Positions 35,404 through 43,572 of a stretch of DNA of 64,000 bases are shown piece by piece. Where the stretch lies: assembly GCF_020639365.1 (NCBI RefSeq), contig NZ_JAINUL010000001.1, positions 6,988,969-7,052,968 on the forward strand. Direction: 5' to 3'. Origin of the DNA: Streptomyces flavotricini (lineage in GTDB: Bacteria; Actinomycetota; Actinomycetes; Streptomycetales; Streptomycetaceae). The first letter of the stretch is position 1, and the number at the start of each line of letters is the position of its first letter. The notes beneath the pieces were generated by a model. The model saw nothing but the letters and a program-made list of their open reading frames with translations. It was not told the origin of the DNA and did no database searches. A program made the translations under genes and the position numbers.

Positions 35404-36471
35404 TCACCCCGGACCGAACGCGGAGCGCCGCAGAGCCGTGACCACAGCGAGGCCGAGGACTTGGTGTCCGGAGTCGTTGGGGTGCAGACCGTCCGCCAGG
35501 TGCTCCGGACCCAGCAGGTCACGGCCCGGAAGCAGGGCGAGGCGGTCGTCCCCGGCGGCGATCCGCTCGCGGGCCGCCCGCTCCATCGCGTCGCGCAGGG
35601 CGCCCAGGGTGGCGCCGAGCCGGTTCGGGGTGCGCTCGGCGTCGGGCCGCAGTACGGGGGAGACCAGCAGCAGCGGGGTCCGTGGATGCCCCTGCCGGAC
35701 CAGCTCGAGGAAGGCGCGGGTGGTCTCGTACAGCAGCGGCGCCGAAAAGGGCACGCGGGACCAGCAGTTGGTGCCGAACGCGAGGGTGAGGACATCGGCG
35801 GGCAGAGCGGCGATCTGCTCGGCGGTGGCGAGTTCCCCGCGGGCGGCGCCCGCGTACCCGAGGTTGACCGTGTCCCAGCCCAGCGCCCGCCCGGCGACCG
35901 CGGGCCAGCCGTGGGCGGGCCGGGTCGCCCACCAGCCCTCGGTGATCGAGTCGCCGTGCACCACCCAGCGCGGGCCGGCCGGAGCCGGGGTGACGGCGCC
36001 GCCGATCCCGCGCAGGCCGAGGATCAGCGGGGACTGCCCCTCCGGCGGGTGCAGGGTGAACGGTCCGCTCCCGCCGCCCAGTTCGATCCGTACGACGGCC
36101 TCCGCGGCCGGCTCGGTCCAGACCTCGCGGACCACCCCGTGCCGGTCCCACAGCGCGAAGCCGTGCGCGAGGTCGCGCAGCGCGTCGGTGGGGCCGGGCA
36201 CGGTCGCCCGGTAGCGGATCTCCACGGCGTGCGCCGCGTGCGCCGTGAACTCCAGGCGCACCCCTATCGGCAGGGTGGCCCGCTCCCCGGTGTCCCACGG
36301 CAGCCGCATGCCGTCCTGCGGGTCGGCCCGGACCGGGCGCCCCCCGTCCAGCCAGGCGACCCCGCGCAGGAAGGGCCCCGGATCCAGCCAGTGCGCGTGG
36401 GTGCTCTCGGTCCTCTCGGTGCTCTCGGTCCTCTCGGTGTTCTTCGCGTTCTCGGCGTTCTCGGCGTTCAC
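35404..36471 (-). CDS. SGNH/GDSL hydrolase (CE2-like two-domain esterase)
   Basis: A 355-residue protein with no signal peptide. Residues ~30-165 form a beta-sandwich domain (VRLEFTAHAAHAVEIRYRAT). The SGNH hydrolase domain follows with block I WVVHGDSITEGWW (nucleophile Ser), block III AFGTNCWS and block V DGLHPNDSGHQ (Asp/His). Jelly-roll plus SGNH is the layout of CE2-type carbohydrate esterases, so a sugar or glycan acyl ester is a reasonable substrate class. Block III has Cys after Asn where Asp is usual. GGAGG 6 bp upstream supports the GTG at 36,471 (ATG at 36,504 is an alternative). The N-terminus is a low-complexity NAEN/TEST repeat. Confidence 0.8.
   Translation of the reverse strand: MNAENAENAKNTERTESTERTESTHAHWLDPGPFLRGVAWLDGGRPVRADPQDGMRLPWDTGERATLPIGVRLEFTAHAAHAVEIRYRATVPGPTDALRDLAHGFALWDRHGVVREVWTEPAAEAVVRIELGGGSGPFTLHPPEGQSPLILGLRGIGGAVTPAPAGPRWVVHGDSITEGWWATRPAHGWPAVAGRALGWDTVNLGYAGAARGELATAEQIAALPADVLTLAFGTNCWSRVPFSAPLLYETTRAFLELVRQGHPRTPLLLVSPVLRPDAERTPNRLGATLGALRDAMERAARERIAAGDDRLALLPGRDLLGPEHLADGLHPNDSGHQVLGLAVVTALRRSAFGPG
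36400..36470. repeat. 18-bp tandem repeat in the SGNH hydrolase 5' end
   Basis: The 18-mer GGTGCTCTCGGTCCTCTC occurs twice in a row (36,400-36,417 and 36,418-36,435), followed by degenerate 9-bp units (GTTCTCGGC). It encodes the N-terminal NAENAENAKNTERTESTERTEST-like stretch in frame. Such repeats can change copy number without frameshift. Confidence 0.75.
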
Positions 36472-36573
36472 GGCGCGCCTCCGGTCGTCGGTCCCGGCGG
36501 GCATGCTCCGGCAGTTCTGATGAGGAGTCAACGAAGGAGACAAAGGGGGCGTACGCACTGATCGATCATCCGT

Positions 36574-36641
36574 GCGCAACAAAGGACCATCCAGGACAGA
36601 TCCGCGCAACGATCGTGCGGCAATGTGCAAGGATGGTGCAT
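36574..36641. promoter_or_regulatory. Candidate Lrp-type operator region upstream of the permease
   Basis: GCGCAAC occurs at 36,574-36,580 and 36,604-36,610, exactly 30 bp apart. The second is part of the near-palindrome CGCAACGATCGTGCG. A further pair GTGCA ... GTGCA follows at 36,625-36,640. The region separates the divergent SGNH hydrolase and APC permease genes. The same heptamer, with similar phasing, is found upstream of davA. Three-turn spacing fits Lrp/AsnC proteins, which wrap DNA. The sequence from 36,645 to 36,804 shows no further gene. Confidence 0.5.
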
Positions 36642-36804
36642 TACGGGCGGTATCACTCAGCTCGTAGGCTCACTCGCTGTACGTGGAGTGGCGCGGACCG
36701 CCTGCTCGGCGGTCCCCCATGCCCAGGCTTCCTTGTCTGTGTCCTGCCCCGGACCGCTGCGGTCGATGCCACAGTCCCCATCCGCAGTGTCAAAGGAGTC
36801 CCTC

Positions 36805-38274
36805 GTGCTCGAAACCGGCCAGGCGCCACCGCTCACCTCCGAGCCCCGCAAGCCTGTGAACCCTCTGCTGCGCCGCAAGCCGGTCGAGCAGATGGTCGCC
36901 GAGGGCGGCCAGGGCGAGGGCGGCAACCTGCGCCGCTCGCTCACCATGTGGCAGCTGACCATGATCAGCATCGGCGCCACCCTGGGCACCGGCATCTTCG
37001 TGGTCCTCGGCGAGGCGGCTCCCAAGGCCGGTCCCGCCGTCACGATCTCCTTCGTCATCGCGGGCCTGACCGCCCTCTTCTCGGCGCTCTCCTACGCGGA
37101 GCTGGCCGGATCGGTGCCGGTCTCCGGCTCCTCGTACTCGTACTCGTACGCGACCATGGGCGAGTTCATCGCCTGGGTCTGCGGCTGGTGCCTGGTCCTG
37201 GAGTACGCCGTGTCCGTCGCGGCGGTCGCCGTCGGCTGGGGCCAGTACCTCAACGAGCTGCTCGACGGGACCATAGGCGTCACGATCCCCGACGCCGTGT
37301 CCGCGCCGCTGGGCGAGGGCGGCTTCATCAACCTGCCGTCGCTGGTCGTCGTCCTGCTCGCCATGGTCTTCCTGATGCGCGGCGCCAAGGAGAGCGCCCG
37401 GATCAACACGATCATGGTCGCGGTGAAGATCGTCACCCTGGTGCTCTTCATCGGCATCGGCGTCATGGGCATCAAGTCCGGCAACTACGCCCCGCTGGCC
37501 CCGCTCGGCATCACCGGCATCAGCGCCGCCGCCTCCACGCTCTTCTTCTCGTACATCGGCTTCGACGCCGCCTCCACCGCCGGTGAGGAAGCCAAGAACC
37601 CGAAGAAGGACCTGCCCCGCGCGATCATGCTCTCGCTGGGCATCGTCACCGTCCTGTACTGCCTCGTCGCCTTCGTCGCCGTCGGCGCACTGCCCTGGAA
37701 GGACTTCGAGGGCACCGAGGCCGCGCTGGCCCAGATCATGACCAACGTCACCGGTGACAGCTTCTGGGGCGTCGTCCTCGCCGCCGGCGCCGTCGTCGCC
37801 ATCGCCTCCGTCGTCTTCGCCGTCCTCTACGGCCAGACCCGCATCCTCTTCGCGATGTCCCGCGACGGCCTCGTCCCCAAGGTCTTCGCCAAGGTCGACG
37901 AGAAGACCGGCGCCCCCCGCGCCAACGTGGTGATCGTCTCCCTCTTCTGCGGCGCGCTCGCGGCGTTCATCCCCCTGGGTGAGCTGGCCAACGCGACCAG
38001 CATCGGCACCCTCTTCGCCTTCGCCCTCGTCAACGTCGCCGTGGTGATCCTGCGCCGCACCAAGCCCGACATGCCGCGCACCTTCAAGGTGGCGCTCTTC
38101 CCGGTCACGCCGATCCTCGGCTTCCTCGCCTGCGGCTACATGATGTACAGCCTGCCGACGGCCACGTGGATCGCGTTCGGTGTCTGGATGGCCGTCGGCC
38201 TCGTGGTCTACTTCCTGTACGGCATTCGCCGCTCCCGACTGGCCACGGCAGAAGTGGCCACAGCAGAAAAGTGA
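36805..38274 (+). CDS. APC-family amino-acid permease
   Basis: A 489-residue amino-acid transporter with about 12 TM helices. The family first-helix motif is MWQLTMISIGATLGTGIFVVLG, the conserved region GFDAASTAGEEAKNPKKDLPRAI lies near the middle, and ends YGIRRSRLATAEVATAEK. The pattern is that of the cationic amino-acid (CAT/YfnA-like) group. The GTG at 36,805 is chosen because AAAGGAG lies 6 bp upstream; longer starts would add an unrelated leader. It is followed after 10 bp by an Lrp/AsnC regulator, and its promoter shares motifs with the davAB promoter, so lysine or a related basic amino acid is a plausible substrate. Confidence 0.85.
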   Translation: MLETGQAPPLTSEPRKPVNPLLRRKPVEQMVAEGGQGEGGNLRRSLTMWQLTMISIGATLGTGIFVVLGEAAPKAGPAVTISFVIAGLTALFSALSYAELAGSVPVSGSSYSYSYATMGEFIAWVCGWCLVLEYAVSVAAVAVGWGQYLNELLDGTIGVTIPDAVSAPLGEGGFINLPSLVVVLLAMVFLMRGAKESARINTIMVAVKIVTLVLFIGIGVMGIKSGNYAPLAPLGITGISAAASTLFFSYIGFDAASTAGEEAKNPKKDLPRAIMLSLGIVTVLYCLVAFVAVGALPWKDFEGTEAALAQIMTNVTGDSFWGVVLAAGAVVAIASVVFAVLYGQTRILFAMSRDGLVPKVFAKVDEKTGAPRANVVIVSLFCGALAAFIPLGELANATSIGTLFAFALVNVAVVILRRTKPDMPRTFKVALFPVTPILGFLACGYMMYSLPTATWIAFGVWMAVGLVVYFLYGIRRSRLATAEVATAEK

Positions 38275-38284
38275 TCCACCCGCA

Positions 38285-38740
38285 GTGCGACTGAACGATC
38301 TCGACGAACGCATCGTGCACGCCCTCGCCGAGGACGCCCGCCGCTCCTACGCCGACATCGGCTCCGAGGTCGGGCTCTCGGCCCCGGCCGTGAAGCGTCG
38401 CGTGGACCGGCTGCGGGCCGAGGGGGCCATCACCGGCTTCACCGTCCGCGTCGACCCCGCCGCCATGGGCTGGGAGACCGAGGGCTTCATAGAGATCTAC
38501 TGCCGCCACAACACCTCGCCGGACGACATCCGGCGGGGGCTGGAGCGGTACCCGGAGGTGGTGTCCGCGTCGACCGTCACCGGCGACGCCGACGCCGTCG
38601 TCCAGGTCTTCGCCTCCGACATGCGGCACTTCGAGCGGGTGCTGGAGCGCATCGCGGGCGAGCCGTTCGTGGAGCGCACCAAGTCCGTCCTGGTCCTCTC
38701 CCCGCTGCTGCGCCGCTTCACCTCGGGCGCACCGGCCTGA
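38285..38740 (+). CDS. Lrp/AsnC-family transcriptional regulator
   Basis: A 151-residue regulator. The N-terminal helix-turn-helix is LDERIVHALAEDARRSYADIGSEVGLSAPAVKRRVDRL. The C-terminal RAM/AsnC effector domain (~65-145) has GFTVRVDPAAMGW and VVSASTVTGDADAVVQVFA, where the GDAD loop contributes to the ligand pocket. Lrp proteins form octamers or discs and wrap DNA, responding to amino acids. It is co-transcribed with the permease (10-bp gap), whose promoter has phased GCGCAAC motifs that may be its binding sites. Confidence 0.9.
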   Translation: MRLNDLDERIVHALAEDARRSYADIGSEVGLSAPAVKRRVDRLRAEGAITGFTVRVDPAAMGWETEGFIEIYCRHNTSPDDIRRGLERYPEVVSASTVTGDADAVVQVFASDMRHFERVLERIAGEPFVERTKSVLVLSPLLRRFTSGAPA

Positions 38741-38760
38741 CCGCCACCCCCTCGAACACC

Positions 38761-38795
38761 GCTGCGCCCCGGCATTCCGCATGCCGGGGCGCAGC
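38761..38795. terminator. Bidirectional hairpin terminator between the Lrp and Wbl genes
   Basis: Arms 38,761-38,775 and 38,781-38,795 are perfect 15-bp complements (GCTGCGCCCCGGCAT) around a 5-base loop. It sits 20 bp after the Lrp stop and 26 bp from the convergent Wbl stop, so it can end transcription from both sides. Confidence 0.85.
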
Positions 38796-38821
38796 CGCGT
38801 CCGGGGTCCCGCGGGTGGCGT

Positions 38822-39139
38822 TCAGCGGTGCCCCGCGCCCGCGTGGGCCGCAACGGTACGGCGGCCGGTCTGCCCCGGCAGGGCCCGGCGCTCCTCCTCC
38901 GTCAGCCCGCCCCAGACCCCGAACGGCTCGCGGGTCCGCAGCGCGTGCTCCAGGCACGCGGCACGCACCGGGCAGACCGCGCAGACCCGCTTCGCGGCCT
39001 CGTCGCGGTCCTCGCGCTCCTCGCCCCGCTCACCGGCCGGGTGGTAGAAGCGGCCCGGCCCCAGATTCCGGCAGGCGGCCCGCAGCTGCCACTGCCAGTG
39101 GTGGTGGGCCGAGCCGGGCAGGCGTGAGACGTCGTTCAT
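38822..39139 (-). CDS. WhiB-like (Wbl) iron-sulfur regulator
   Basis: A 105-residue Wbl protein. The four cluster ligands are Cys23 (RAACRNLG), Cys53 and Cys56 (VCAVCPV) and Cys62 (AACLEHAL), the C-Xn-CxxC-X5-C pattern that holds a [4Fe-4S] cluster. The turn motif GVWGGLTEEERRAL follows. A His/Gly-rich insert RFYHPAGERGEEREDRDE lies between the first and second Cys. Wbl proteins bind the housekeeping sigma factor region 4 and control development, redox or antibiotic responses. I cannot say which subclass this is; it lacks the AT-hook of WhiB7 types. It stands alone with its own promoter region (39,140-39,291, no gene seen). Confidence 0.92.
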   Translation of the reverse strand: MNDVSRLPGSAHHHWQWQLRAACRNLGPGRFYHPAGERGEEREDRDEAAKRVCAVCPVRAACLEHALRTREPFGVWGGLTEEERRALPGQTGRRTVAAHAGAGHR

Positions 39140-39291
39140 GGCGGGTCCTCTCGGTTCCTTTCGTGTGCATGGGATTCCCCGCGTGTGACCGCTGAGCGCC
39201 ACGCGAAACCTGCCGGCCCTGCCTCCGGCCCCGTGCCCGCCCCCCCGTGCCCCTTCTCCCCTCCCGGTGCGCCGCTCTGCGAGGTCGCGCG

Positions 39292-40008
39292 TCAGGCAGC
39301 CCCGTCCGGGGTGCGGACGCCCATGAAGAGCGGGCGGCGGCGCAGCGTGAAGCCCATCGACTCGTAGAGGGCGACGGCCCCCGTGTTGCCGGCCGCCGCG
39401 TGCAGGAACGGGCGCTCGCCGCGCTCGCGGATGTCGGCGGCCACCGCCCTGATCAGCCGGCCCGCGAGTCCCTTGCCCCGGTGGTCGGGGTGCGTGCACA
39501 CCGCGCTGATCTCCGACCAGCCGGGCGGGCGCATCCGTTCCCCCGCCATCGCGACGAGCCGGCCCTCGTGCCGGATCCCGAGGTACGTGCCCAGCTCGAC
39601 GGTGCGCCGGGCGAAGGGCCCCGGCTTCGTGAGGCCGACCAGCTCCAGCATCTCCGGTACGTCGGCCGGCCCCAGCCGGACCGCCCCGGGCGCGGCCTCG
39701 GCCCGTACCGCCCCGCCGTCCAGCTGGACGCCCGGTATCGAGTCCTCCGTCGTCCACCCCGCGGGCGGGGTCGGCAGGCCGGTGATCCAGACCGTCGTGC
39801 CCGGGCCGGCCAGCGCGGCCAGGTCCGCCCAGGCCGCCGGGTCCTCGGGATCCGCGAGCGCGACGAACGGCGAGGTGTCGGCGACGTACCGGGCCGCGAG
39901 CCCCCCGGGCCCGGTCTCGGCGAAGGCGCTGCTCGGGCCGGTCAGCGCGGCCCAGACCGGATTGTCGAGGACGTGCACGGGCGTTGCCGTTTCGGTGTCG
40001 GGCGCCAT
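39292..40008 (-). CDS. GNAT-family N-acetyltransferase
   Basis: A 238-residue protein whose C-terminal half (~105-235) is a GNAT domain. The acetyl-CoA loop is VCTHPDHRGKGLAGRLIRAV (motif A, R/Q-x-x-G-x-G/A), and the closing strand is AVALYESMGFTLRRR. The N-terminal ~100 residues are less conserved and may be a degenerate second GNAT-like half. The substrate is unknown. The 40,009-40,168 interval holds its promoter and a short inverted repeat (GTGACGACGGTCAC); I see no larger gene there. Confidence 0.82.
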   Translation of the reverse strand: MAPDTETATPVHVLDNPVWAALTGPSSAFAETGPGGLAARYVADTSPFVALADPEDPAAWADLAALAGPGTTVWITGLPTPPAGWTTEDSIPGVQLDGGAVRAEAAPGAVRLGPADVPEMLELVGLTKPGPFARRTVELGTYLGIRHEGRLVAMAGERMRPPGWSEISAVCTHPDHRGKGLAGRLIRAVAADIRERGERPFLHAAAGNTGAVALYESMGFTLRRRPLFMGVRTPDGAA

Positions 40009-40168
40009 GGGGTCGGGAACTCCTTCCCTCGGGAACGGCCACGGGGCCGTCCCCCACCTTCTTGACGGCCCCGCGCACCGCCACGAGACTGCTGGTGACG
40101 ACGGTCACGAGAGTCAGCGTCCGTCGCGGGCGGGTTTATGCCCCAAGGGCGGGACGGAGTCGGTGGAC

Positions 40169-40279
40169 ATGGCCAGGACGGTGCGCGCACGGGCGCGGAT
40201 CCTCCGTGGCTGGTGGCTGACCCGGCGCCTGCACATCGACCTGCTGCGCGTGCGCAGCGCCTTCCGCGCGAGCGCCTGA
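40169..40279 (+). CDS. Possible small Arg-rich peptide
   Basis: An open frame for 36 residues (ARTVRARARILRGWWLTRRL continuing to a Ser-Ala end) from ATG 40,169, with GGGACGGAG 8-16 bp upstream. The peptide is very basic and amphipathic, with two Trp in the middle, as in some membrane-associated small proteins. There is no recognised family. The start could also be the GTG at 40,163. In such GC-rich DNA a short open frame may be chance, so the call is weak. Confidence 0.3.
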   Translation: MARTVRARARILRGWWLTRRLHIDLLRVRSAFRASA

Positions 40280-40453
40280 GCCTCCTCCCGTACGCCGCGC
40301 GAGGCCTCCCCGGCGGTCCCGCCCCGGTCGCAGGGCGACCGTGGTTCCCCGGGTCCCCGCGCCGCGTACGCATCCCCGCGCCGACTCCGTGAACCCGGCC
40401 CGCCCCGCGCCGCCGGGAGGTCCGCCACGCCCCGCGCCGTCCCCAGGAGAGTC

Positions 40454-40828
40454 ATGCTGCCCATGGTCCTGCCCCGAACCGGTCCGGCCCTCGTCCTGCG
40501 CGGCCGCATCGGCGCCGGCTTCTCGCCCGTGCCGAACCGCTACCGCCTCTACCTCGCCGCCGACTGTCCGAGCTCCCTGCGCGTCGCGGCCGCCCTCGCC
40601 CGGCTGGGCCTGGAGGACTCCGTCGCCACCACCGTGCTCGGCACGCCCGCCTCGTACGCCGCACTGCGCCGGGCCTACGAGGCCGTCGGACACCACTACG
40701 ACGGCGCGCTGGCCGTCCCCGCCCTGTGCGACACCTGGAGCGGCCGCGTCATCGGCAACGACACGGACGATATCCTCGACGACCTGTGGCGACTGCGCGC
40801 CCACCCGGCCTTCCGTGCCGACACATAG
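40454..40828 (+). CDS. Stand-alone thioredoxin-fold domain resembling the N-terminus of glutathionyl-hydroquinone reductases
   Basis: A 124-residue protein. The segment from RYRLYLAADCPSSLRVAAAL to VPALCDTWSGRVIGNDTDDILDDLWRL follows the first half of ECM4/YqjG-like glutathionyl (or mycothiol-type) hydroquinone reductases. In those, YxVPVLWDKxTG-IVNNES-EI is the substrate-thiol site, and the catalytic motif is CPWA. Here the motif is CPSS, keeping the Cys. The whole C-terminal helical GST domain is missing, so this is a truncated or specialised single-domain relative. Actinobacteria use mycothiol rather than glutathione. It lies directly upstream of the davAB promoter. Confidence 0.5.
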   Translation: MLPMVLPRTGPALVLRGRIGAGFSPVPNRYRLYLAADCPSSLRVAAALARLGLEDSVATTVLGTPASYAALRRAYEAVGHHYDGALAVPALCDTWSGRVIGNDTDDILDDLWRLRAHPAFRADT

Positions 40829-40858
40829 CCCCCGGCGGGAGGGGAACCCACAGGTCCC

Positions 40859-40919
40859 GCGCAACGAATCGCCGACTGCTCCCGAAAACACGCAACGAAT
40901 CGATGCGCGGAGCGCAACA
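40859..40919. promoter_or_regulatory. Phased repeats upstream of davAB (candidate Lrp-type operator)
   Basis: The 12-mer CGCAACGAATCG occurs at 40,860-40,871 and 40,891-40,902 (31 bp apart), and CGCAAC occurs again at 40,913-40,918 (22 bp further). The spacings are close to three and two helical turns, so all copies face one side of the DNA. The shared core GCGCAAC also appears twice, 30 bp apart, upstream of the permease at 36,574. The davA start is 78 bp downstream. Confidence 0.6.
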
Positions 40920-40996
40920 GTCATGGCTTGTCGGCGTCGAACGGGTGAACGTACCTTCAATAGGACCCACTCCCCTCCTGCCACAGAGGTACGCCC

Positions 40997-41797
40997 ATGC
41001 CCCCGCTGCGCACCGCCCTCCTCCAGAGCTCCGGACGGCTCGGCGACACCGCCGAGAACCTGAAGGCGCTCGACGAGGCCGCGCAGCGCGCCGCACAGGC
41101 GGGTGCCGGGCTCCTCGTGACCTCGGAGATGTTCCTGACCGGCTACGCGCTGGAGGTCCGGGAGGTCGCCGACCTCGCCGAGGCCGCCGACGGCATGTCG
41201 GCCCGCGCCATCGGCGAGATCGCCCGCCGCCACGGCGTCGCCGTCCTGTACGGCTACCCGGAGCGCGACGGGGACACCGTGTACAACGCGGCCCAGCTCA
41301 TCGGCCCCGACGGGGTCCGGCTCGCGAACTACCGCAAGACCCACCTCTTCGGCTGCTTCGAGCAGGACGCCTTCACCCCCGGCGACACCCCCGTCGTCCA
41401 GGCGGACCTGAACGGCCTCCGCATCGGCATCATGATCTGCTACGACGTGGAGTTCCCCGAGAACGTCCGCGCCCACGCCCTGGCCGGCACCGACCTCCTC
41501 CTGGTGCCGACCGCGCAGATGCACCCGTTCCAGTTCGTCGCAGAACAGCTCGTCCCCGTACGGGCCTTCGAGAACCAGATGTACATCGCGTACGTCAACC
41601 GCACCGGTCCGGAAGGCGAGTTCGAGTTCGTCGGACTCAGCTGCCTGGCGAGCCCCGACGGGGTGACCCGCACCCGGGCCGGGCGCGGCGAGGAGCTGGT
41701 GATCGGCGAGGCCGATCCCGAGCTGCTGCGCGCGTCGCGCGAGACCAATCCGTACCTGCGCGACCGCCGCCCCGGGCTCTACGACTCCCTCGTCTGA
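40997..41797 (+). CDS. davA: 5-aminovaleramide amidohydrolase (carbon-nitrogen hydrolase)
   Basis: A 266-residue nitrilase-superfamily enzyme. The catalytic triad is Glu44 (VTSEMFLTGY), Lys114 (NYRKTHLFG) and Cys148 (MICYDVEFPEN), and the length is that of amidases rather than nitrilases. The assignment rests on the partner: the next gene, 51 bp on, is a close relative of lysine 2-monooxygenase, whose product 5-aminovaleramide is hydrolysed by DavA to 5-aminovalerate and ammonia. The ATG at 40,997 has AGAGG upstream. It could also be another omega-amidase; pairing makes DavA most likely. Confidence 0.75.
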   Translation: MPPLRTALLQSSGRLGDTAENLKALDEAAQRAAQAGAGLLVTSEMFLTGYALEVREVADLAEAADGMSARAIGEIARRHGVAVLYGYPERDGDTVYNAAQLIGPDGVRLANYRKTHLFGCFEQDAFTPGDTPVVQADLNGLRIGIMICYDVEFPENVRAHALAGTDLLLVPTAQMHPFQFVAEQLVPVRAFENQMYIAYVNRTGPEGEFEFVGLSCLASPDGVTRTRAGRGEELVIGEADPELLRASRETNPYLRDRRPGLYDSLV

Positions 41798-41848
41798 GCC
41801 CCGCCAGCGCCCTCCCCCCTGCCCCACCCCCGCAAGGAGCCGTACCCC

Positions 41849-43546
41849 ATGACGTCCACGGTGCCCACCACCGCCGTCCCGCACAGCGACGGACAGCCGC
41901 CGATCACCATGTTCGGCCCGGACTTCCCGTACGCGTACGACGACTTCCTCGCCCACCCCGCGGGCCTGGGCCAGATCCCGGCGACCGAGTTCGGGACCGA
42001 GGTCGCCGTCATCGGCGGCGGGCTCTCCGGCATCATCTCCGCCTACGAGCTGATGAAGATGGGCCTCAAGCCCGTCGTCTACGAGGCGGACCAGATCGGC
42101 GGCCGCCTGCGCACCGTCGGCTTCGAGGGCGCAGGCACCGAGGGCCTGACCGCGGAGATGGGCGCCATGCGCTTCCCGCCGTCCTCCACGGCGCTCCAGC
42201 ACTACATCGACCTCGTGGGCCTGGTCACCGAGCCCTTCCCGAACCCGCTCGCCGAGGCCACCCCCTCGACGGTCGTGGACCTCAAGGGCGAGACCCACTA
42301 CGCCGAGACCATCGCCGACCTCCCGCAGGTCTACCGCGACGTGTCGGCCGCGTGGAACGCCTGCCTCGACGAGGGCGCCGACTTCTCCGACATGAACCAG
42401 GCGATGCGCGAGCGGGACGTCCCGCGCATCCGCGAGATCTGGGCGAAGCTCGTCGAGAAGCTCGACGACGAGACCTTCTACGGCTTCCTCTGCAAGTCCG
42501 AGGCCTTCCAGTCCTTCCGCAAGCGCGAGATCTTCGGCCAGGTCGGCTTCGGCACGGGCGGCTGGGACACCGACTTCCCGAACTCCATCCTGGAGATCCT
42601 GCGCGTCGTCTACACCGAGGCGGACGACCACCACCGCGGCATCGTCGGCGGCTCGCAGCAGCTGCCGCTGCGCCTGTGGGAGCGCGAGCCCGAGAAGATC
42701 GTCCACTGGGCGCAGGGCACCTCGCTGTCCTCCCTGCACGACGGCACCCCGCGTCCGGCGGTGACGCGCCTGCACCGCACGGCCGGCAACCGCATCACGG
42801 TCACCGACGCCGACGGCGACATCCGCACCTACCGTGCCGCGATCTTCACGGCGCAGTCCTGGATGCTCCTGTCGAAGATCGCGTGCGACGACACGCTGTT
42901 CCCGATCGACCACTGGACGGCGATCGAGCGCACCCACTACATGGAGTCGTCCAAGCTCTTCATCCCCGTCGACCGGCCGTTCTGGCTGGACAAGGACGAG
43001 GAGACGGGCCGCGACGTCATGTCGATGACCCTGACGGACCGCATGACCCGCGGCACGTACCTCCTGGACAACGGCCCGGACGCGCCGGCCGTCATCTGCC
43101 TCTCGTACACCTGGTGCGACGACAGCCTGAAGTGGCTGCCGCTGTCCGCGAACGAGCGGATGGAGGTCATGCTGAAGTCCCTCGGCGAGATCTACCCGAA
43201 GGTCGACATCCGCCGCCACATCATCGGCAACCCGGTGACCGTGTCCTGGGAGAACGAGCCCTACTTCATGGGCGCGTTCAAGGCCAACCTGCCGGGCCAC
43301 TACCGCTACCAGCGGCGCCTGTTCACCCACTTCATGCAGGACCGCCTCCCCGAGGACAAGCGCGGGATCTTCCTCGCCGGCGACGACATCTCCTGGACGG
43401 CGGGCTGGGCCGAGGGTGCGGTCCAGACGGCACTGAACGCGGTCTGGGGCGTCATGCACCACCTCGGCGGCACCACGGACTCCACCAACCCCGGCCCGGG
43501 CGACGTCTACGACGAGATAGCCCCGGTCGAACTCCCGGAGGACTGA
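41849..43546 (+). CDS. davB: L-lysine 2-monooxygenase (FAD amine-oxidase family)
   Basis: A 565-residue flavoprotein of the monoamine-oxidase fold. The FAD motif is VIGGGLSGIISAYELMKMGL (~53-72), followed by GGRLRTVGF and the C-terminal flavin motif GIFLAGDDISWTAGWAEGAV. The start (PPITMFGPDFPYAYDDFLAHPAGLG), ARG-type lid VGFGTGGWDTDFPNS and SMTLTDRMTRGTYLLDNG follow Pseudomonas DavB very closely throughout. DavB converts L-lysine with O2 to 5-aminovaleramide, CO2 and water. The related tryptophan 2-monooxygenases usually pair with an amidase-signature enzyme, not a nitrilase-type one as here. AAGGAG precedes the ATG. Confidence 0.8.
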   Translation: MTSTVPTTAVPHSDGQPPITMFGPDFPYAYDDFLAHPAGLGQIPATEFGTEVAVIGGGLSGIISAYELMKMGLKPVVYEADQIGGRLRTVGFEGAGTEGLTAEMGAMRFPPSSTALQHYIDLVGLVTEPFPNPLAEATPSTVVDLKGETHYAETIADLPQVYRDVSAAWNACLDEGADFSDMNQAMRERDVPRIREIWAKLVEKLDDETFYGFLCKSEAFQSFRKREIFGQVGFGTGGWDTDFPNSILEILRVVYTEADDHHRGIVGGSQQLPLRLWEREPEKIVHWAQGTSLSSLHDGTPRPAVTRLHRTAGNRITVTDADGDIRTYRAAIFTAQSWMLLSKIACDDTLFPIDHWTAIERTHYMESSKLFIPVDRPFWLDKDEETGRDVMSMTLTDRMTRGTYLLDNGPDAPAVICLSYTWCDDSLKWLPLSANERMEVMLKSLGEIYPKVDIRRHIIGNPVTVSWENEPYFMGAFKANLPGHYRYQRRLFTHFMQDRLPEDKRGIFLAGDDISWTAGWAEGAVQTALNAVWGVMHHLGGTTDSTNPGPGDVYDEIAPVELPED

Positions 43547-43572
43547 CCCACCCGGTCCCTCCGCCCATGACC

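Noticed and set aside
40136..43462. Minus-strand open frame of 1108 codons opposite davA-davB
   Set aside because: It has no recognisable motif, and its composition is that of an antisense frame. The plus-strand genes carry full catalytic motifs.
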